Positions 34,927 through 45,822 are shown, counted from the stretch's first letter. The stretch is DNA of 64,000 bases from Acanthacorydalis orientalis (GCA_034766995.1 CM068315.1:13737510-13801509); one strand, 5' to 3'. Numbers and translations: made by a program. The notes: generated by a model not told the origin, from the sequence alone.

Positions 34927-35237
34927 TACTACCCTATTAAGGCAAAATCTTATATTAACCGTATAAGCAACATTCAAATTTACCTTATATAAATCATATG
35001 TGGTTTGTATAAGGTGAGAGTGAGGGTCATCATCATCCACATATGGTCGTTAAACTTATAAAATGACACTTTTTTATCGTACAAGGATCACATAAAATCA
35101 CTTTATATGCCTTATAAGATTAAAATAATGTATATATAAGGTAACCATGCCACAATTCTGATCCTTATATGGATTCTATATGGAATATCTAAAATATTAT
35201 ACGGATGATACAAGGTTGTGAATTACTAGGATAGTTT
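34927..35237. repeat. possible MITE with TTATA-rich palindromes
   Basis: The ends CTACCCTATTAAG and, inverted, CTATCCTAGTAAT agree at most positions. The inside holds repeated CCTTATATGG/TATAAGG-type words, including ACCTTATATAA..TTGTATAAGGT (about 34,981-35,015), an inverted repeat. No coding content; the target duplication is unclear. Confidence 0.35.
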
Positions 35238-36164
35238 CAGCACTTATATATTTTGAGCTAAACTTTAGAATCTCGAAGATTTATCTGAAGATGTCATACG
35301 TGCTAAAACTAGTATTGGAGAATAGAAACTCAGATGATCTTCAATGAACAAAAACCATCAGGATTTTTTTAAATATACAAATACCGGTGCCCTGTTTTTC
35401 TTAGTATATTTTCAAGTAGTGGATTTCATAAATACAGTTACACTTTTTGAAAAAAATACTTGACCTGTTTAATTAAAAAATGTGTTTACCAAATCATATT
35501 TTTTTTTGTTCAATACGAAATATTTTGTTTTCAACAAAACTTAATTTATTTATCTTTTAATTACAGATATAATACTAATAATTTCTATTACTATTTCTCA
35601 GAATGTCTTTTCAAATTTATATTTTTTAACATTTTCTTAAATTTATTAATCGTACATTAGGATATATATATATATATATATATAATATTTGTTTCGGCTC
35701 GATGCAACACTATTAGAAAGAAATGTCGTCGAGACGCGGGCGTTTAATTTTAAATTTCATTAATTTGTTACTCTCGAGTGTATATAATAAATTCACTGTG
35801 CCATTGTAATCACAAACATCAACAATAAATACAAGTTGAATACTACAACCTCATAAAATTCTCTAACAAGAACATGACGAATGTGAAATATTTGAATAAT
35901 GTCAGGACCCCATGGTATGTGCAGCGTATAAAATTGTCATCCGACTGGATAGTGAACCGAACATGCGAGATGTTTGCAAGCGTGACATGACAGAGTCGGA
36001 TTCAAAAAAAATACATGCAGTTTGTTCATTTTTATGTAAGAATTTCACTAGGGTTGATTACTCTTAAGGTTGTTTCACTGCTGAAATTGATTGACTGAAT
36101 TCCTTAAATTATTATATCTAGTAATACTGGATTTTGTTATAATACAGTTCTGATACCGTGTCTA
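35238..36164. other. AT-rich noncoding DNA
   Basis: Contains (TA)n at 35,661-35,684 and the short dispersed word at about 35,288; otherwise unique, with a CpG-containing stretch at 35,690-35,745. Confidence 0.45.
35661..35684. repeat. (TA)n microsatellite
   Basis: Short TA run. Confidence 0.9.
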
Positions 36165-36300
36165 AATTCATTTTCATCAATGAATGTTCGATAAATATTT
36201 TTATTGAATTATTAAACATTTCTGATCAGAGATATTCTTTTAAGTTTTTGGCATGAAAAAAGAATTCAATTGTGAAATGGATTTTGTGTCTAAATCGTAT
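36165..36300 (+). repeat. palindromic repeat family, plus arm
   Basis: ATTGAATTATTAAACATTTC, TGATCAGAGATATTCTTTTA and TGAAAAAAGAATTCAATTGT: core and right flank clear, left flank decayed. Confidence 0.55.
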
Positions 36301-36554
36301 ATTTAAACAGTATTTCTAGTTCACACATCTAAATAGATCTGACTGTCTAAAAGATATTTCAAGTAATTTCTTATACAGTTTGATATTAATAGAAAAAATA
36401 TAAACTGGATAGTAGCCAAAGCTTATTACCGCCACTTAATTCAGATTTACATCAGAAAAGAGTGTTATTGCTGCTATGTAATAAAAATTCTACAAGTAAT
36501 ACATTTAGAATTTGTAGATATACATTTAATTAATATGTTTAAGATTTATTGACA

Positions 36555-37122
36555 TTATGTTGGTAGGAAAATAATTGTGGTTATTGTTTTCTGAACTCTA
36601 ACCTTAATTTTTTTCAATGAAATTGTCATTTCATAGTGTTTATGATAATATTATTTTAAAGTGCGTTTCAGGTCTGAATTTTGGTAACACTGACTTTAGT
36701 TTTATTAATAATGTTGCTTCAAATTTGGCTATTGAATTAAGGATGGGAAAGAAGCAAATAAGAGCATTTTTTGTATGAGTACAAAACAGGTGGTAAAGTA
36801 GCAAAAATTGATCGTAAGCTAAATAATGCTTTTGGTGGGGGTACTGTTAAGTATAGTATGGTGCAATGGTGGTTCCAACAATTTCATGTTGGAGACGAGA
36901 TCCTTGAAGATGGAGAAGGTCGCAGGCATTCTTCTTCATTTAAAAACGACCAACTGAAAGCGTAAGTCATCCAACAGTTTTGAGCACTTAAAACAGCTGA
37001 GAAAATCAAAAAAGAGAAAAATGTATAAGAATTTGAAGAAGAAGTTAGTTGAAGAAGAATCAGACCCGCACACAACAATTCGAAAGCTTACATAAAAATT
37101 ATTATTTTTTCTACCAGCCTAG
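36555..37122 (+). mobile_element. non-autonomous mariner (about 568 bp), DNA-binding half only
   Basis: Ends TTATGTTGGTAGGAAAATAA and, inverted, ACTAGGCTGGTAGAAAAAAT. The N-terminal transposase part is readable at 36,771-36,965: YEYKTGGKVAKIDRKLNNAF, TVKYSMVQWWFQQFHVGDEI, LEDGEGRRHSSSF (the first helix-turn-helix and the GDE-LED-E-G linker of mariner). After the second helix-turn-helix relic (TIRKLT) it jumps to the 3' end, so the catalytic domain is gone. Confidence 0.8.
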
Positions 37123-37189
37123 TTTATTCTAGATTAAATGTGTACATGCATAAAACCGGTATAATTTCTTTATATTGGAAATTAAAAAA

Positions 37190-37300
37190 TGTGGAATGTT
37201 GATAATTTCAACAAAAAATGATCTTATATTTTCTCGTAGTTTAAATTTTGTTCGTTCATTATCATATTTTACAGTCTTAAATTTCTGCATAATTAAAAAA
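37190..37300 (+). repeat. 100-bp repeat shared with 40,850-40,960
   Basis: GGAATGTTGATAATTTCAAC, ATCTTATATTTTCTCGTAGT, TTAAATTTTG and ATATTTTACAGTCTTAAATT match the end of the mariner-like derivative at 40,540. Confidence 0.5.
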
Positions 37301-37514
37301 ATAGATTTGAATATTTATTGGAATGAAAATCGTAAGAAAGTAAAAAACATTTAATTGTCAGTGGCGCATGGTCCTATTTTTCAAATCGCTACAATTCAAT
37401 AAAAATAATTTTGAAATGAGTATTTTATATCCATTAAACAAAAAATTATGTGAAATATTTCCAGTTTTTATAATATATTAAATAAAAATATACAGATATA
37501 AGAAAATAAAATAT

Positions 37515-37718
37515 TAGAGGTCGCGGTCGTCCTTTTTCAGTTCATTACAACCAACTGAAGAAGTAAGTTGAATCAAAACCACACACAGTAATTCTAGAGC
37601 TTATACAAAAGATAGGAGTTAGATATTCAACAGTTATGGATCACTTAAAACCATTTAAATTAAAAAATGTAAATGAATTTGAAGGTCATAAACCGCAATT
37701 ATTTTTCTGTCAACTTAA
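37515..37718 (+). mobile_element. mariner fragment, 5'-truncated
   Basis: Starts inside the linker (GGTCGTCCTTTTTCAGTTCA), runs through the second helix-turn-helix (ACACACAGTAATTCTAGAGC) and ends with ATAAACCGCAATTATTTTTC and CAACTTAA-TA. The catalytic part is deleted, as in 14,851. Confidence 0.65.
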
Positions 37719-37724
37719 TAATAT

Positions 37725-38695
37725 TTAGGACATTTAAAAGTAGTTTATACAAATAACAAAAACAATCTTTCCAAAAAAATATTTCATATTATAACATAAT
37801 ATTAATTCCGCAAACATATATGACAAGCATTAAAAAAAGAATTTTGATTGTAAACACTCAATGTGTTTATCATTTTCTTTAGACTTCCAATCGTCCAATT
37901 ATTCTCCCTTTATATCTATTCATTTAAATGATTAGATAATTAGAAATATTAGCAAAAGAACATATGTAAAGTTTTATTTAATCTTAATCTAGAAGTTTTT
38001 TCGAAACAGAATCGAAAAATAGGTAAAAACGGACGGTTTATGATATGACAGAAAGGTGCTTATATTCTGAGTTAAACGTTAACATTCAGATATTTGTTAA
38101 TCAGTTGACAAAAATATATAATTAATTTTAATGATAAAAATGATTTTTTTACAAATTAATAATTAAGAAAAAGATATATTTTTTTATATTAATAATTAAT
38201 CATATTTTTACATATAAAAATTCTATTTCTTAAACCCTAAGACTAGATCTCAAATCAAATATGTTTTTTTAATTTAATTTTATTTAGATTTTTTTAATTC
38301 TTTAGACAATTCACATATACATTTCTTGATTAAATGAATATGAACTATATAATCTATTCCAAAAATATCAAAACAGATTCAATTTTCTATGACAGATCAA
38401 TTATATTAAAGAATATTTATTTCCGATAGCACAACTGTCAATAAAACGTATCGAAACGAATCGAAAATAAAACTATCAGTTCTTAGAAGACAAGTTCTAC
38501 AGGTCACATAATCGTTAAATGAATTTCTGGCATCATGAATAACGTCGTTAATCACAATCACTCTTCTTACTTATCTGTTTTTTATCTTATATCTATTTTT
38601 TGTTCTGCAAACAGTACTTAATAAATGTTATCCACTCGATAAAATTTTTAAAGGTTTAAATAATATTCATTAATACTCTACTATTAACATGAAGT
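37725..38695. other. AT-rich noncoding DNA
   Basis: Nothing recognisable. Confidence 0.5.
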
Positions 38696-38699
38696 GGAT

Positions 38700-38910
38700 A
38701 TTGGATTCTTTATTTATTTTCATAAATAATTTTCTTTTCACCTCTTCTCCCACCAAAAAAAATAAAAGAAAACAAAAATAATTTTCTATTCAAAAATGTT
38801 CAATAAATCACATTAATTGGTTATTGGTCATTTTTTATTGTTACTTATTTATTTTTCGACGACGTTAAGACAATCATTAGACTATAAAGGTACAGAAAAT
38901 GTCTTCACTT
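38700..38910 (-). repeat. palindromic repeat family, minus arm
   Basis: TTCAAAAATGTTCAATAAAT, TTATTGGTCATTTTTTATTG, TTACTTATTTATTTTTCGAC, GGTACAGAAAATG. Confidence 0.55.
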
Positions 38911-39226
38911 GTATTGTTTAAATAATTAACAATTATTCTGTACTCCGAGTATTCATAATCATTCTTTATATAATCAAAAAAAAAAAACAAACCAGAATTA
39001 ATTTATACCAAATGACATAATTTCTTATCAGAGTGTTATATTTTGTGAGTTTATACCTCTAATAAATAAATTTGAAAAAAATTCAATTAAAATAAAACTA
39101 TGATTCGATAAAATCGAATGAATTGTAGAATGAAAAATACAAACTATCGAAAAATGTGTAGTCTAGTGAAATGTTCACCCCTGCGTGTCTCACCTATATA
39201 CGTATAATCGTGTTATTAAACTTTAC

Positions 39227-39390
39227 CCTTGCACAGGACAAATAGTGAATGTACAGAAATTGATGATGGGGTATCGTTGAACGCACCAAAATTCTAAATC
39301 AGGGTCGTGACATGACTGTTTAGCAAACATAGTTATGTCGCTGTCACGCTCATATATGAGAGCGACTCTGGACTCTAATACGTCCGGAAT
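39227..39390 (-). CDS. internal coding exon of an unidentified gene
   Basis: The only convincing host-gene coding segment. On the minus strand an acceptor (TTCATTCCATCCACAG, AG ending at 39,391) is followed by 164 bp open in phase 0, starting IPDVLESRVALIYE, with SCHDPDLEFWCVQRYP in the middle and ending FCTFTICPVQG. It then meets a donor CAAGG/GTAAAG (intron from 39,226). The frame stops (TAA) two codons into the presumed intron, as expected. GC content is well above the AT-rich flanks. The peptide has four Cys within its last half, suggesting a secreted or extracellular domain. I do not recognise the family. The partner exons must lie beyond large introns; none was found with confidence. 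Alternatives are a retained fragment of a gene or a chance open segment, but the paired splice sites at matching positions make chance less likely. Confidence 0.6.
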
Positions 39391-39884
39391 CTGTGGATGG
39401 AATGAATTCAATTAAAGTTTGCATCGCAGTTAATAGAAACTGTTTGTATTTCATATGAAGTACTTCTTTCGTACTGCACGGAAGATACTCACTAGTTTAA
39501 TTACATATTTACAAGAATTCATTTACAGAATAAACACGATAAACAAACTGAATTAAAGTAATTAAATCAATATTCAGTTAATCGGGATAAATTCCGATTT
39601 TAATTTTTATATTTATTTATTGTTTTTTTTTAAAAAAAAATTAATCGTTTTAAATATTCTCCAACACTATGAAAATTAAATACTTTTGATAAAAATAATA
39701 TTATTAAAATGTTTATGACAAGCGGGAGAATAAAAATGATTTAAAATTTTCTGATTAAAATCTGACCTTTAATAATGAAGTATTGATGAGTTTTAACTCT
39801 AATTGGTTAATCACAAATCTGAAGAAATATATCAAAGAATTTTATATTATTTGTCTTTGACTTAAAGATAATTATTTATTAAAT
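39391..39884. other. AT-rich DNA, presumed intron
   Basis: Nothing recognisable apart from the acceptor of the exon at its left edge. Confidence 0.4.
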
Positions 39885-40215
39885 AACTTTTTTACTTGTT
39901 TCATAAAAATAAAATATTTTTTTGATCAAATATTTCCAATAATTGGTTACTCATAAGTTTTTTTTATTTTTAGGTGTATTTTAATGAAGAAGCAATCATA
40001 AGTACAGAAAATTCTATTTATAAGGGTGAGAAGGGTTTTATGTACCCTATAGTTCTGAGAATGATAGATTGTTCAGAGAATTGACATAAGAAACAATTAA
40101 AAATAATAAAAATTCAATTGTTTAGGTAAGTATTTTTGATAAAATTCTGATAAGTATTTTTGATCAAATACAAAATAATTAATTAGTTTGTGGAGCACAT
40201 AAAAATTTACCTTGT
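39885..40215. repeat. palindromic repeat family, head-to-head inverted pair
   Basis: Minus arm 39,885-40,015 (TTTTGATCAAATATTTCCAA, TAATTGGTTACTCATAAG). Plus arm 40,020-40,215 (CTGAGAATGATAGATTG, AACAATTAAAAATAATAAAA, AAGTATTTTTGATCAAATAC, AGTTTGTGGAGCACA). Confidence 0.55.
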
Positions 40216-40535
40216 GAAAATCTAAAAGTGAATTTAGACTTAATTCTAAAAACTCTATTATATTATGAAAATTTAATTCTATTTTTTCCTAAAACTATTT
40301 TTTGAAATTTACATATTTTATCCGTCTCAAAATTTTATAAATGGATGTCTTTTTTATCGCATATTTAATAAATCGCTTTTTCTTTCTAGTTATTTTCCAC
40401 ATTACTGTTTATTTTATTGTGCATTAAAGAAAGATACTTAAATATAAGAAATATTAAGTGTAAAAAATAATTTGATGCCCTTGAATTGAATCAATCCCAA
40501 CTCTATTTTAAATTAAAATATTTTCTAGTCGTTTT
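40216..40535. other. AT-rich noncoding DNA
   Basis: Nothing recognisable. Confidence 0.5.
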
Positions 40536-40539
40536 ATGA

Positions 40540-40960
40540 TTTTGAAGTGCCAAGATTAACATTTAAAAACATAAACCTTGGCAAAGCAATTAACATAACC
40601 TCATAAAACAGTAATGAACACTATGGCGTCTGAAAATCAGCATATTAAACATTGTATTCTTTTATAATTTCAGTAGAAAAAAATGGTGTCCAAGTCGCGG
40701 AAATGATTTGTATAGCTATAGGGGAAGGTGTTGTGATACACAAAATATGCAAAAAATACTAAAACAGTGGTAGATGTCCAAAAATGTATTAATTCTTCCT
40801 CGACTCAAAGCCGGTATGTTTTTTTTCAAAAAGGGACACGTCAGTTCAAAATTATGGAATGTGAGTTTATAACTTCAAAAAAATCATTTTATATTTTCTC
40901 ACAGTTTAAATTTAGTTTTTGTGTGTACAGCATTATATTTTACAATCTTACATTTGAAAT
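40540..40960 (+). mobile_element. mariner-like deletion derivative
   Basis: Forward relative of 372, 46,408 and 47,920. It reads MASENQHIKHCILL from about 40,633, then, with stops, VDVQKCINSSSTQSRYVFFQ, matching the order of the other copies (N-terminus, short middle, FF..F segment). The catalytic domain is absent. The right end shares 100 bp with 37,190-37,300. Confidence 0.5.
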
Positions 40961-41146
40961 GTAATTTTTAAAATATTTAATCTATTTTTCAGCAAATCAA
41001 GACCCTTATCAAAACTATAAATTAAAGAGTCAAATTCATGGTTTTATAAAGATCCCTCTTCCAATCATAACCATAATTTTTTCTTATAGTGTCTGAATTT
41101 CTCTTATATAATCAATTTTCATAGAATTGATCGATTATTTGAGCAA

Positions 41147-41149
<3 letters not shown>

Positions 41150-41202
<53 letters not shown>

Positions 41203-41220
41203 AATATATATATATATATG

Positions 41221-41267
<47 letters not shown>
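41150..41267. repeat. long interrupted (TA)n microsatellite
   Basis: About 118 bp of TA with two internal GTATATAAATATA units. Confidence 0.95.
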
Positions 41268-41268
<1 letters not shown>

Positions 41269-42504
41269 TAATAAGAAATCAATTATTAACAATTTCTAAC
41301 AAAAAAAACGAAGAAATCACAAACAGAAAAAAAGAGAAGAAAAAAATTGAAAAAAAAGCAAGTAGTAGTATTGGTCATAATTGAGATATAAATGTAAAGC
41401 TTTTGAAATTAAACAAATTACAAGATTTGAGTTGTGCAATGATATTTTGATATCATCTACGGAATCACAATTTACACTTAATAATTAAATATTTCTATTA
41501 TTAGTCAAAGATTAGATGTATTTAAACATCTTGTTAATATTACTAAATATTGATATATTTTTAAACAAAATATCAAACCAAACGAGAAATAATGTTAAAA
41601 ATGAGAATATTTACACTTTTCTCTTTTCATTCTACACGGTTAATTATTTTCATCTATGAAACAATAAAAAAATCTTAAATTAAATTTCTTTGAAAATAAT
41701 TCATATGAAAATATTTTCTATGAAAATATTCATATATTCAAAATAGATAGGGGACGTTATTGTATGATATATATGGATGTTATGTGTATTTGTCGTTCGT
41801 ATTATTTTAATATTTTATTTTATTCTATGGATAATTACTTCTGTTTTATTATAACTGGAATTATTCTCTGTCTATTAATTATAATTTACTTCATACAGAA
41901 GTATACTTTTAATTATGAATTTACAGGAAATGGTTCTGTAATGAAATTACTTTAGAAAATATTTAATTAAATTTGAATCTTTCGAAGTATAAAAATATCA
42001 GTACTAATATATAGTTCAAGTAAAGAACCCTATATTAATATATTACTATTTACAGTTCTTGAAGATATTTTATATAATATTTCCTTTTATAAAAAAACTA
42101 TCTTTTGGTATATTTTAGAACGTGTTACGACACTAAATAATCAAAACATACCTTCAAATAATTCCAAAACGTACAGACACGAATACCAGGATGAAAACAG
42201 CACCGCAACTTTGCATATCTACCGACCGAACGACCTTTCATCCTCGACAATCTTTCGAAACAACGATACCATATGTTTTGTACACATGAATGTCACCCTA
42301 AAGAGTCATAGATCGTCTGTTTGTACATTCGCTCGTGGTTGTTCAAACCCCTGTCCCGGAGGGTGGTGTGCTTTCGACATTACTAATAGATTAATCTACC
42401 CTCAATATTGCCAATATTATGCTGCTTTATTACGTCATTAATTATATGAGTAGTGTAAGTATCGAGGGAATAGTAATCATCATAGTGTAAATGAGGGATG
42501 ATTT

Positions 42505-42509
<5 letters not shown>
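41268..42509. other. AT-rich noncoding DNA
   Basis: 42,170-42,445 is GC-richer, with a Cys-containing 76-codon frame (42,211-42,441, plus) that has no splice sites or recognisable domain. A 63-codon hydrophobic frame at 41,764 is best explained by composition. Confidence 0.35.

Positions 42510-42562
<53 letters not shown>
42510..42562. repeat. (TA)n microsatellite
   Basis: Pure TA run. Confidence 0.95.
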
Positions 42563-42565
<3 letters not shown>

Positions 42566-42725
42566 AAACGATAAAAGTGGACCGCTATTCATTTTCTGAG
42601 GTTAACTGGATGATAGTTAATTTCTTAATTAATTACATTAATCGTTAAATTTTAGACGGTAGGACAAAAAGGTTACAACCGAAAATGATATATATTTACA
42701 ATAAAATTTATTACAAATAAAAGTT

Positions 42726-42727
<2 letters not shown>

Positions 42728-42799
<72 letters not shown>
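42728..42799. repeat. (TA)n microsatellite
   Basis: About 70 bp of TA. Confidence 0.95.
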
Positions 42800-42872
42800 T
42801 GCCCTTATCAAAACAAATTCGAGACGGTAGGCTGAGGCTCGTGAATATTCAAAAATATATGAAAGGTTATAC

Positions 42873-42925
42873 ATCTCTCTCTCTCTCTTTCTATTTCTAT
42901 ATCTATATCTCTCTCTCTTTCTCTT

Positions 42926-42988
<63 letters not shown>

Positions 42989-42990
42989 AT
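42873..42990. repeat. compound (CT)n-(TA)n-(TG)n microsatellite
   Basis: A CT-rich block to 42,944, TA to 42,976, then GTATGTGTGTGT. It abuts the 5' edge of the following LINE. Confidence 0.95.
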
Positions 42991-42991
42991 G

Positions 42992-43815
42992 TTGTTCAAT
43001 GCGTCTATCGGCCAAAAAAAAATTGAAATAGAAGGAACATAAATACAAGAAGTTAAGAAATATGTCTATCTAGACCAGCCTATCAACACAGATGGATCAT
43101 TCATCGAAGTAAACAGGAGAATAAAAATCAGATGGAGTTAATTTGCTATCGTTAGGTCGTGCTAACGCGTTGAGACGCGTGTTACTAGTTCGAGTGCGAG
43201 GTACGAGACCATTTTACTCGGGCTGGGTACAGGTACTCGCCCTGAGAGGGGGAGGGGAGCAGAAGCAAAGTTTAAGCTTGGTTTGACAGACTTGATCAGA
43301 TTTATACGGGAGGATCAGCTCGGAGCGCGGGTCAGGACCACCGCCCACCACCCTCCCGTTGCCGTTGGCCATTTACTCTCAGGTCGGAATAGTTCCCACA
43401 GCCAGTAGCTTAGACCGCTTGTAGCTGTACCAAGGGTTAATCGGGACGAAACGCCTCGATATTTAAATCAACAAACCCACTCTGTTTGAAGAAAAAAGTA
43501 TTTGATCAATGTATACTACCAGTCCTTACCTACGACAGCGAAACACGGGCGCTTAATGCCAAAATCATTCAGACTTTAAACAATACAGAGAAGTATGGAA
43601 AGATGCATGCTAGAAATAACAATAAAAGATAGCAAAAGAATAAAATGGATACGAAAACAGACAGGAAAAGAAAACAGACTACGAAAGAGACCAATGAACC
43701 GGTGGGTTAAGGAAATTAAAAATTTTATTGGAAATCAGTGGAAAAGAGAAGCATTCAATCATACAAAATGGAAAATCATAGCAGAAGTCTTTATTCAGCA
43801 GTAAATTAACAGAGG
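42992..43815 (+). mobile_element. RTE-like LINE 3' fragment, interrupted by a GC-rich insertion
   Basis: The left part (LFNA-type end, KKKIEIEGT, KKYVYLDQPINTDG) and right part (RNASIFKSTNPLCLKKKVFD, RCMLEITIKDSKRIKWIRKQ, NRLRKRPMNRWVKEIKNFIG) match the LINE at 26,600-27,500. They are separated by 293 bp of unrelated sequence. Stops and small deletions are present. It starts at one microsatellite and its 3' end (TTAACAGAGGCTGATGATGG) is followed within 20 bp by another. Confidence 0.8.
43143..43435 (+). mobile_element. GC-rich insertion in the LINE, possibly a tRNA-derived SINE
   Basis: A 293-bp GC-rich block flanked by GTTAAT on both sides (43,137-43,142 and 43,436-43,441), splitting the LINE between GATGGAG and GGGACGAAACG, which are adjacent in other copies. 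Near its start it has GGTCGTGCTAACGCGTTGAG and then CTAGTTCGAGTGC, which resembles a tRNA B box (GGTTCGANTCC). No A-rich tail was seen. No frame with a recognisable domain. The TTAA inside the duplicated word would also fit a piggyBac-type insertion, but the ends are not inverted repeats. Confidence 0.45.
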
Positions 43816-43830
43816 CTGATGATGGTCACG

Positions 43831-43835
<5 letters not shown>

Positions 43836-43891
<56 letters not shown>

Positions 43892-43948
43892 GTGTATATA
43901 TATATATATATGTATATGTGTATATATATATGTATATATATAAATATG

Positions 43949-43984
<36 letters not shown>

Positions 43985-43990
43985 TATTTT
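43836..43990. repeat. long interrupted (TA)n microsatellite
   Basis: TA with repeated TGTATATGTGTATA interruptions; it starts just after the LINE 3' end. Confidence 0.95.
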
Positions 43991-44169
43991 TTTATATATA
44001 TAAAGTGATAATAAATATCTAAAATAATTATTTTTAAATGTTACATGTGTATTAAGCGTCATAACTTAAAGCGGCGAGAATACATTTTTTATATTTAAAA
44101 TTTACATTGAAAGACTAAACGTGTATCTTCATTTAAACATTAATTTTTCAAAAATCATCAAATATGAGC

Positions 44170-44193
44170 ATATATATATATATATATATATAT
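44170..44193. repeat. (TA)n microsatellite
   Basis: Short TA run, close to the left end of the palindromic pair. Confidence 0.9.
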
Positions 44194-44204
44194 GACGATA
44201 TTAT

Positions 44205-44490
44205 TTTATAACTTTCACAAATGAATGATTAACTAAGTCTATAAATCACAAAAATGTTTTTATAATCAACAATGTTCAATCAATGATTATTACTCATTAC
44301 TTACAGGCATTTTATAATGATTCTATTATCTTCAGAGCGTTAAGTTATAGGAACCCTGAAATATTGATTTCTACCGAGCTTGATATTCTAAGGATGATTC
44401 CATCACCATCTAAAAAGTGCAATTTTTTGTAGTTTATTAGATAAAAAGATAATTCATTTGTGAAAGTGAATTTTGATACTGTGTCAGAAT
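44205..44490. repeat. palindromic repeat family, head-to-head inverted pair
   Basis: Minus arm begins AACTTTCACAAATGAATGAT and includes AATGTTCAATCAATGATTAT, TTACTTACAGGCATTTTATA and CTATTATCTTCAGAGCGTTA. The plus arm has ATTCTAAGGATGATTCCATC (hairpin lost) and ends ATAATTCATTTGTGAAAGTG. The two outer ends are near-perfect inverses, which gives the best view of a complete element of about 285 bp. Confidence 0.7.
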
Positions 44491-45280
44491 TGAATCAATT
44501 TAATTAAATCAATTAAAAAAAATTATAAAAAAATTTATGAATACATTAACTAACAATTAAAAATAAACATTCCTTAAACTGAGTCCTAGTTTCATTGTTT
44601 GTTTCCTCTTGAAAATGAATATGTTACATTTCTCTCTCACCGATGTTCAATTTGAACGAATATACGAGTTTTATTCAATTTATATGAACACTAACAAAAT
44701 AACGAATACATTTGAAAAACGATCTACTAAAAAAGTACCAGTGCTAAATTCAAATCAAATATCTACTCTGCATACAAAATAAATTGATCGAAAAAAGACA
44801 GAAATAATGTAATTACCAAACAGAAAAAAGAACAGCTATTACGAAATCGTTATCAAATATATCACAGAAAACCCAAATCAGTGTGATTAAATCGAATTGT
44901 AATTGAGACGGGAGGAAAGATGTGAAGACGTCGCATGAACGCGAACAGTGAATACGAAACGAGTGCGTATGAGCGAGATAGGTGTTTCAGACGAACGTTG
45001 GCGGAACAGTTGTCGGTGTTTTAATATAAATTACCAAATTAGGATTCAATTGAACCAATGATTCTGTACGTTCGAGCATTTTCTTTTGATACATTCCTAC
45101 GTTTCAGATTCGTAATAAAGTTACATGGAAGGCAGTTTGAAATAATTTCTTTTCAGAAAGTATTTACAATTAATACAGTCGATGTGAATGAGATTTCAAA
45201 TCGAGCGAAACATAGTAATGAATATAATACAGCTTGTTCTATAAGACTGTATCGAATATGTTCTATACAGTAACAGTGTA

Positions 45281-45289
<9 letters not shown>
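44491..45289. other. noncoding DNA
   Basis: 44,880-45,010 is CpG-richer and unique (AAGACGTCGCATGAACGCGA); no splice pair or domain. A 71-codon frame at 45,058 has no support. Confidence 0.4.

Positions 45290-45350
<61 letters not shown>
45290..45350. repeat. (TA)n microsatellite
   Basis: About 60 bp of TA. Confidence 0.95.
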
Positions 45351-45355
<5 letters not shown>

Positions 45356-45474
45356 TTTATTCTATTAATTTTTATTTTATTAACTGCACAAGCTTAACTA
45401 TTGTGAAATGAATTTATAATTCCTATCCAGGAGAGAAATACTCCTTTGAATAAAAAAATCTTAAGAGATTTTTT

Positions 45475-45615
45475 ATATATTTTTCTGCACCTTAACGCTC
45501 TGAGTATGCATTTAAATACGCACAAGCAGTCAACAAAAATGATAAATTATTATTTATTGAATATTTTTGATCAAAATGGAATGATTTTGTTTTTATGGAA
45601 TGAATGAAAAAATAT
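45475..45615 (+). repeat. palindromic repeat family, plus arm
   Basis: TTTTCTGCACCTTAACGCTC, CGCACAAGCAGTCAACAAAA, TTTATTGAATATTTTTGATC. A reversed right flank (ATTGTGAAATGAATTTATAA) lies at about 45,400, hinting at a former pair. Confidence 0.6.
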
Positions 45616-45666
45616 CTCTCTATATAGAAAAAAAAAAATCCGTAAAATTTCAATAAAAAAAGTATG

Positions 45667-45822
45667 TAGAGGTTTTGTAACAAATTATTATTAATGATGA
45701 CACCCGAAGTTACACAAAATTTTTAAAATGTGCGACTTTATAAAACAATTACGTTAAATATATCTGCGAGAGCAACACTCACTATAATTTAATAGCGAGA
45801 ATGATTATATAGACGTACCAAC
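45667..45822 (-). repeat. 160-bp dispersed repeat (copy 2)
   Basis: Inverse of 27,523-27,681; for example TTACACAAAATTTTTAAAAT, GTGCGACTTTATAAAAC and GAGAATGATTATATAGAC. Confidence 0.55.

Noticed and set aside
41764..41955. 63-codon hydrophobic frame as a membrane protein
   Set aside because: Expected from T-rich composition; no start context, splice signal or homology cue.
42211..42441. 76-codon Cys-containing frame as a secreted peptide
   Set aside because: No signal peptide, no splice sites, and nothing similar recognised.
42638..43048. 136-codon frame of Tyr-Ile and Arg-Glu repeats
   Set aside because: Translation of (TA)n and (CT)n microsatellites, not a gene; the same applies to other Tyr-Ile frames in the window.
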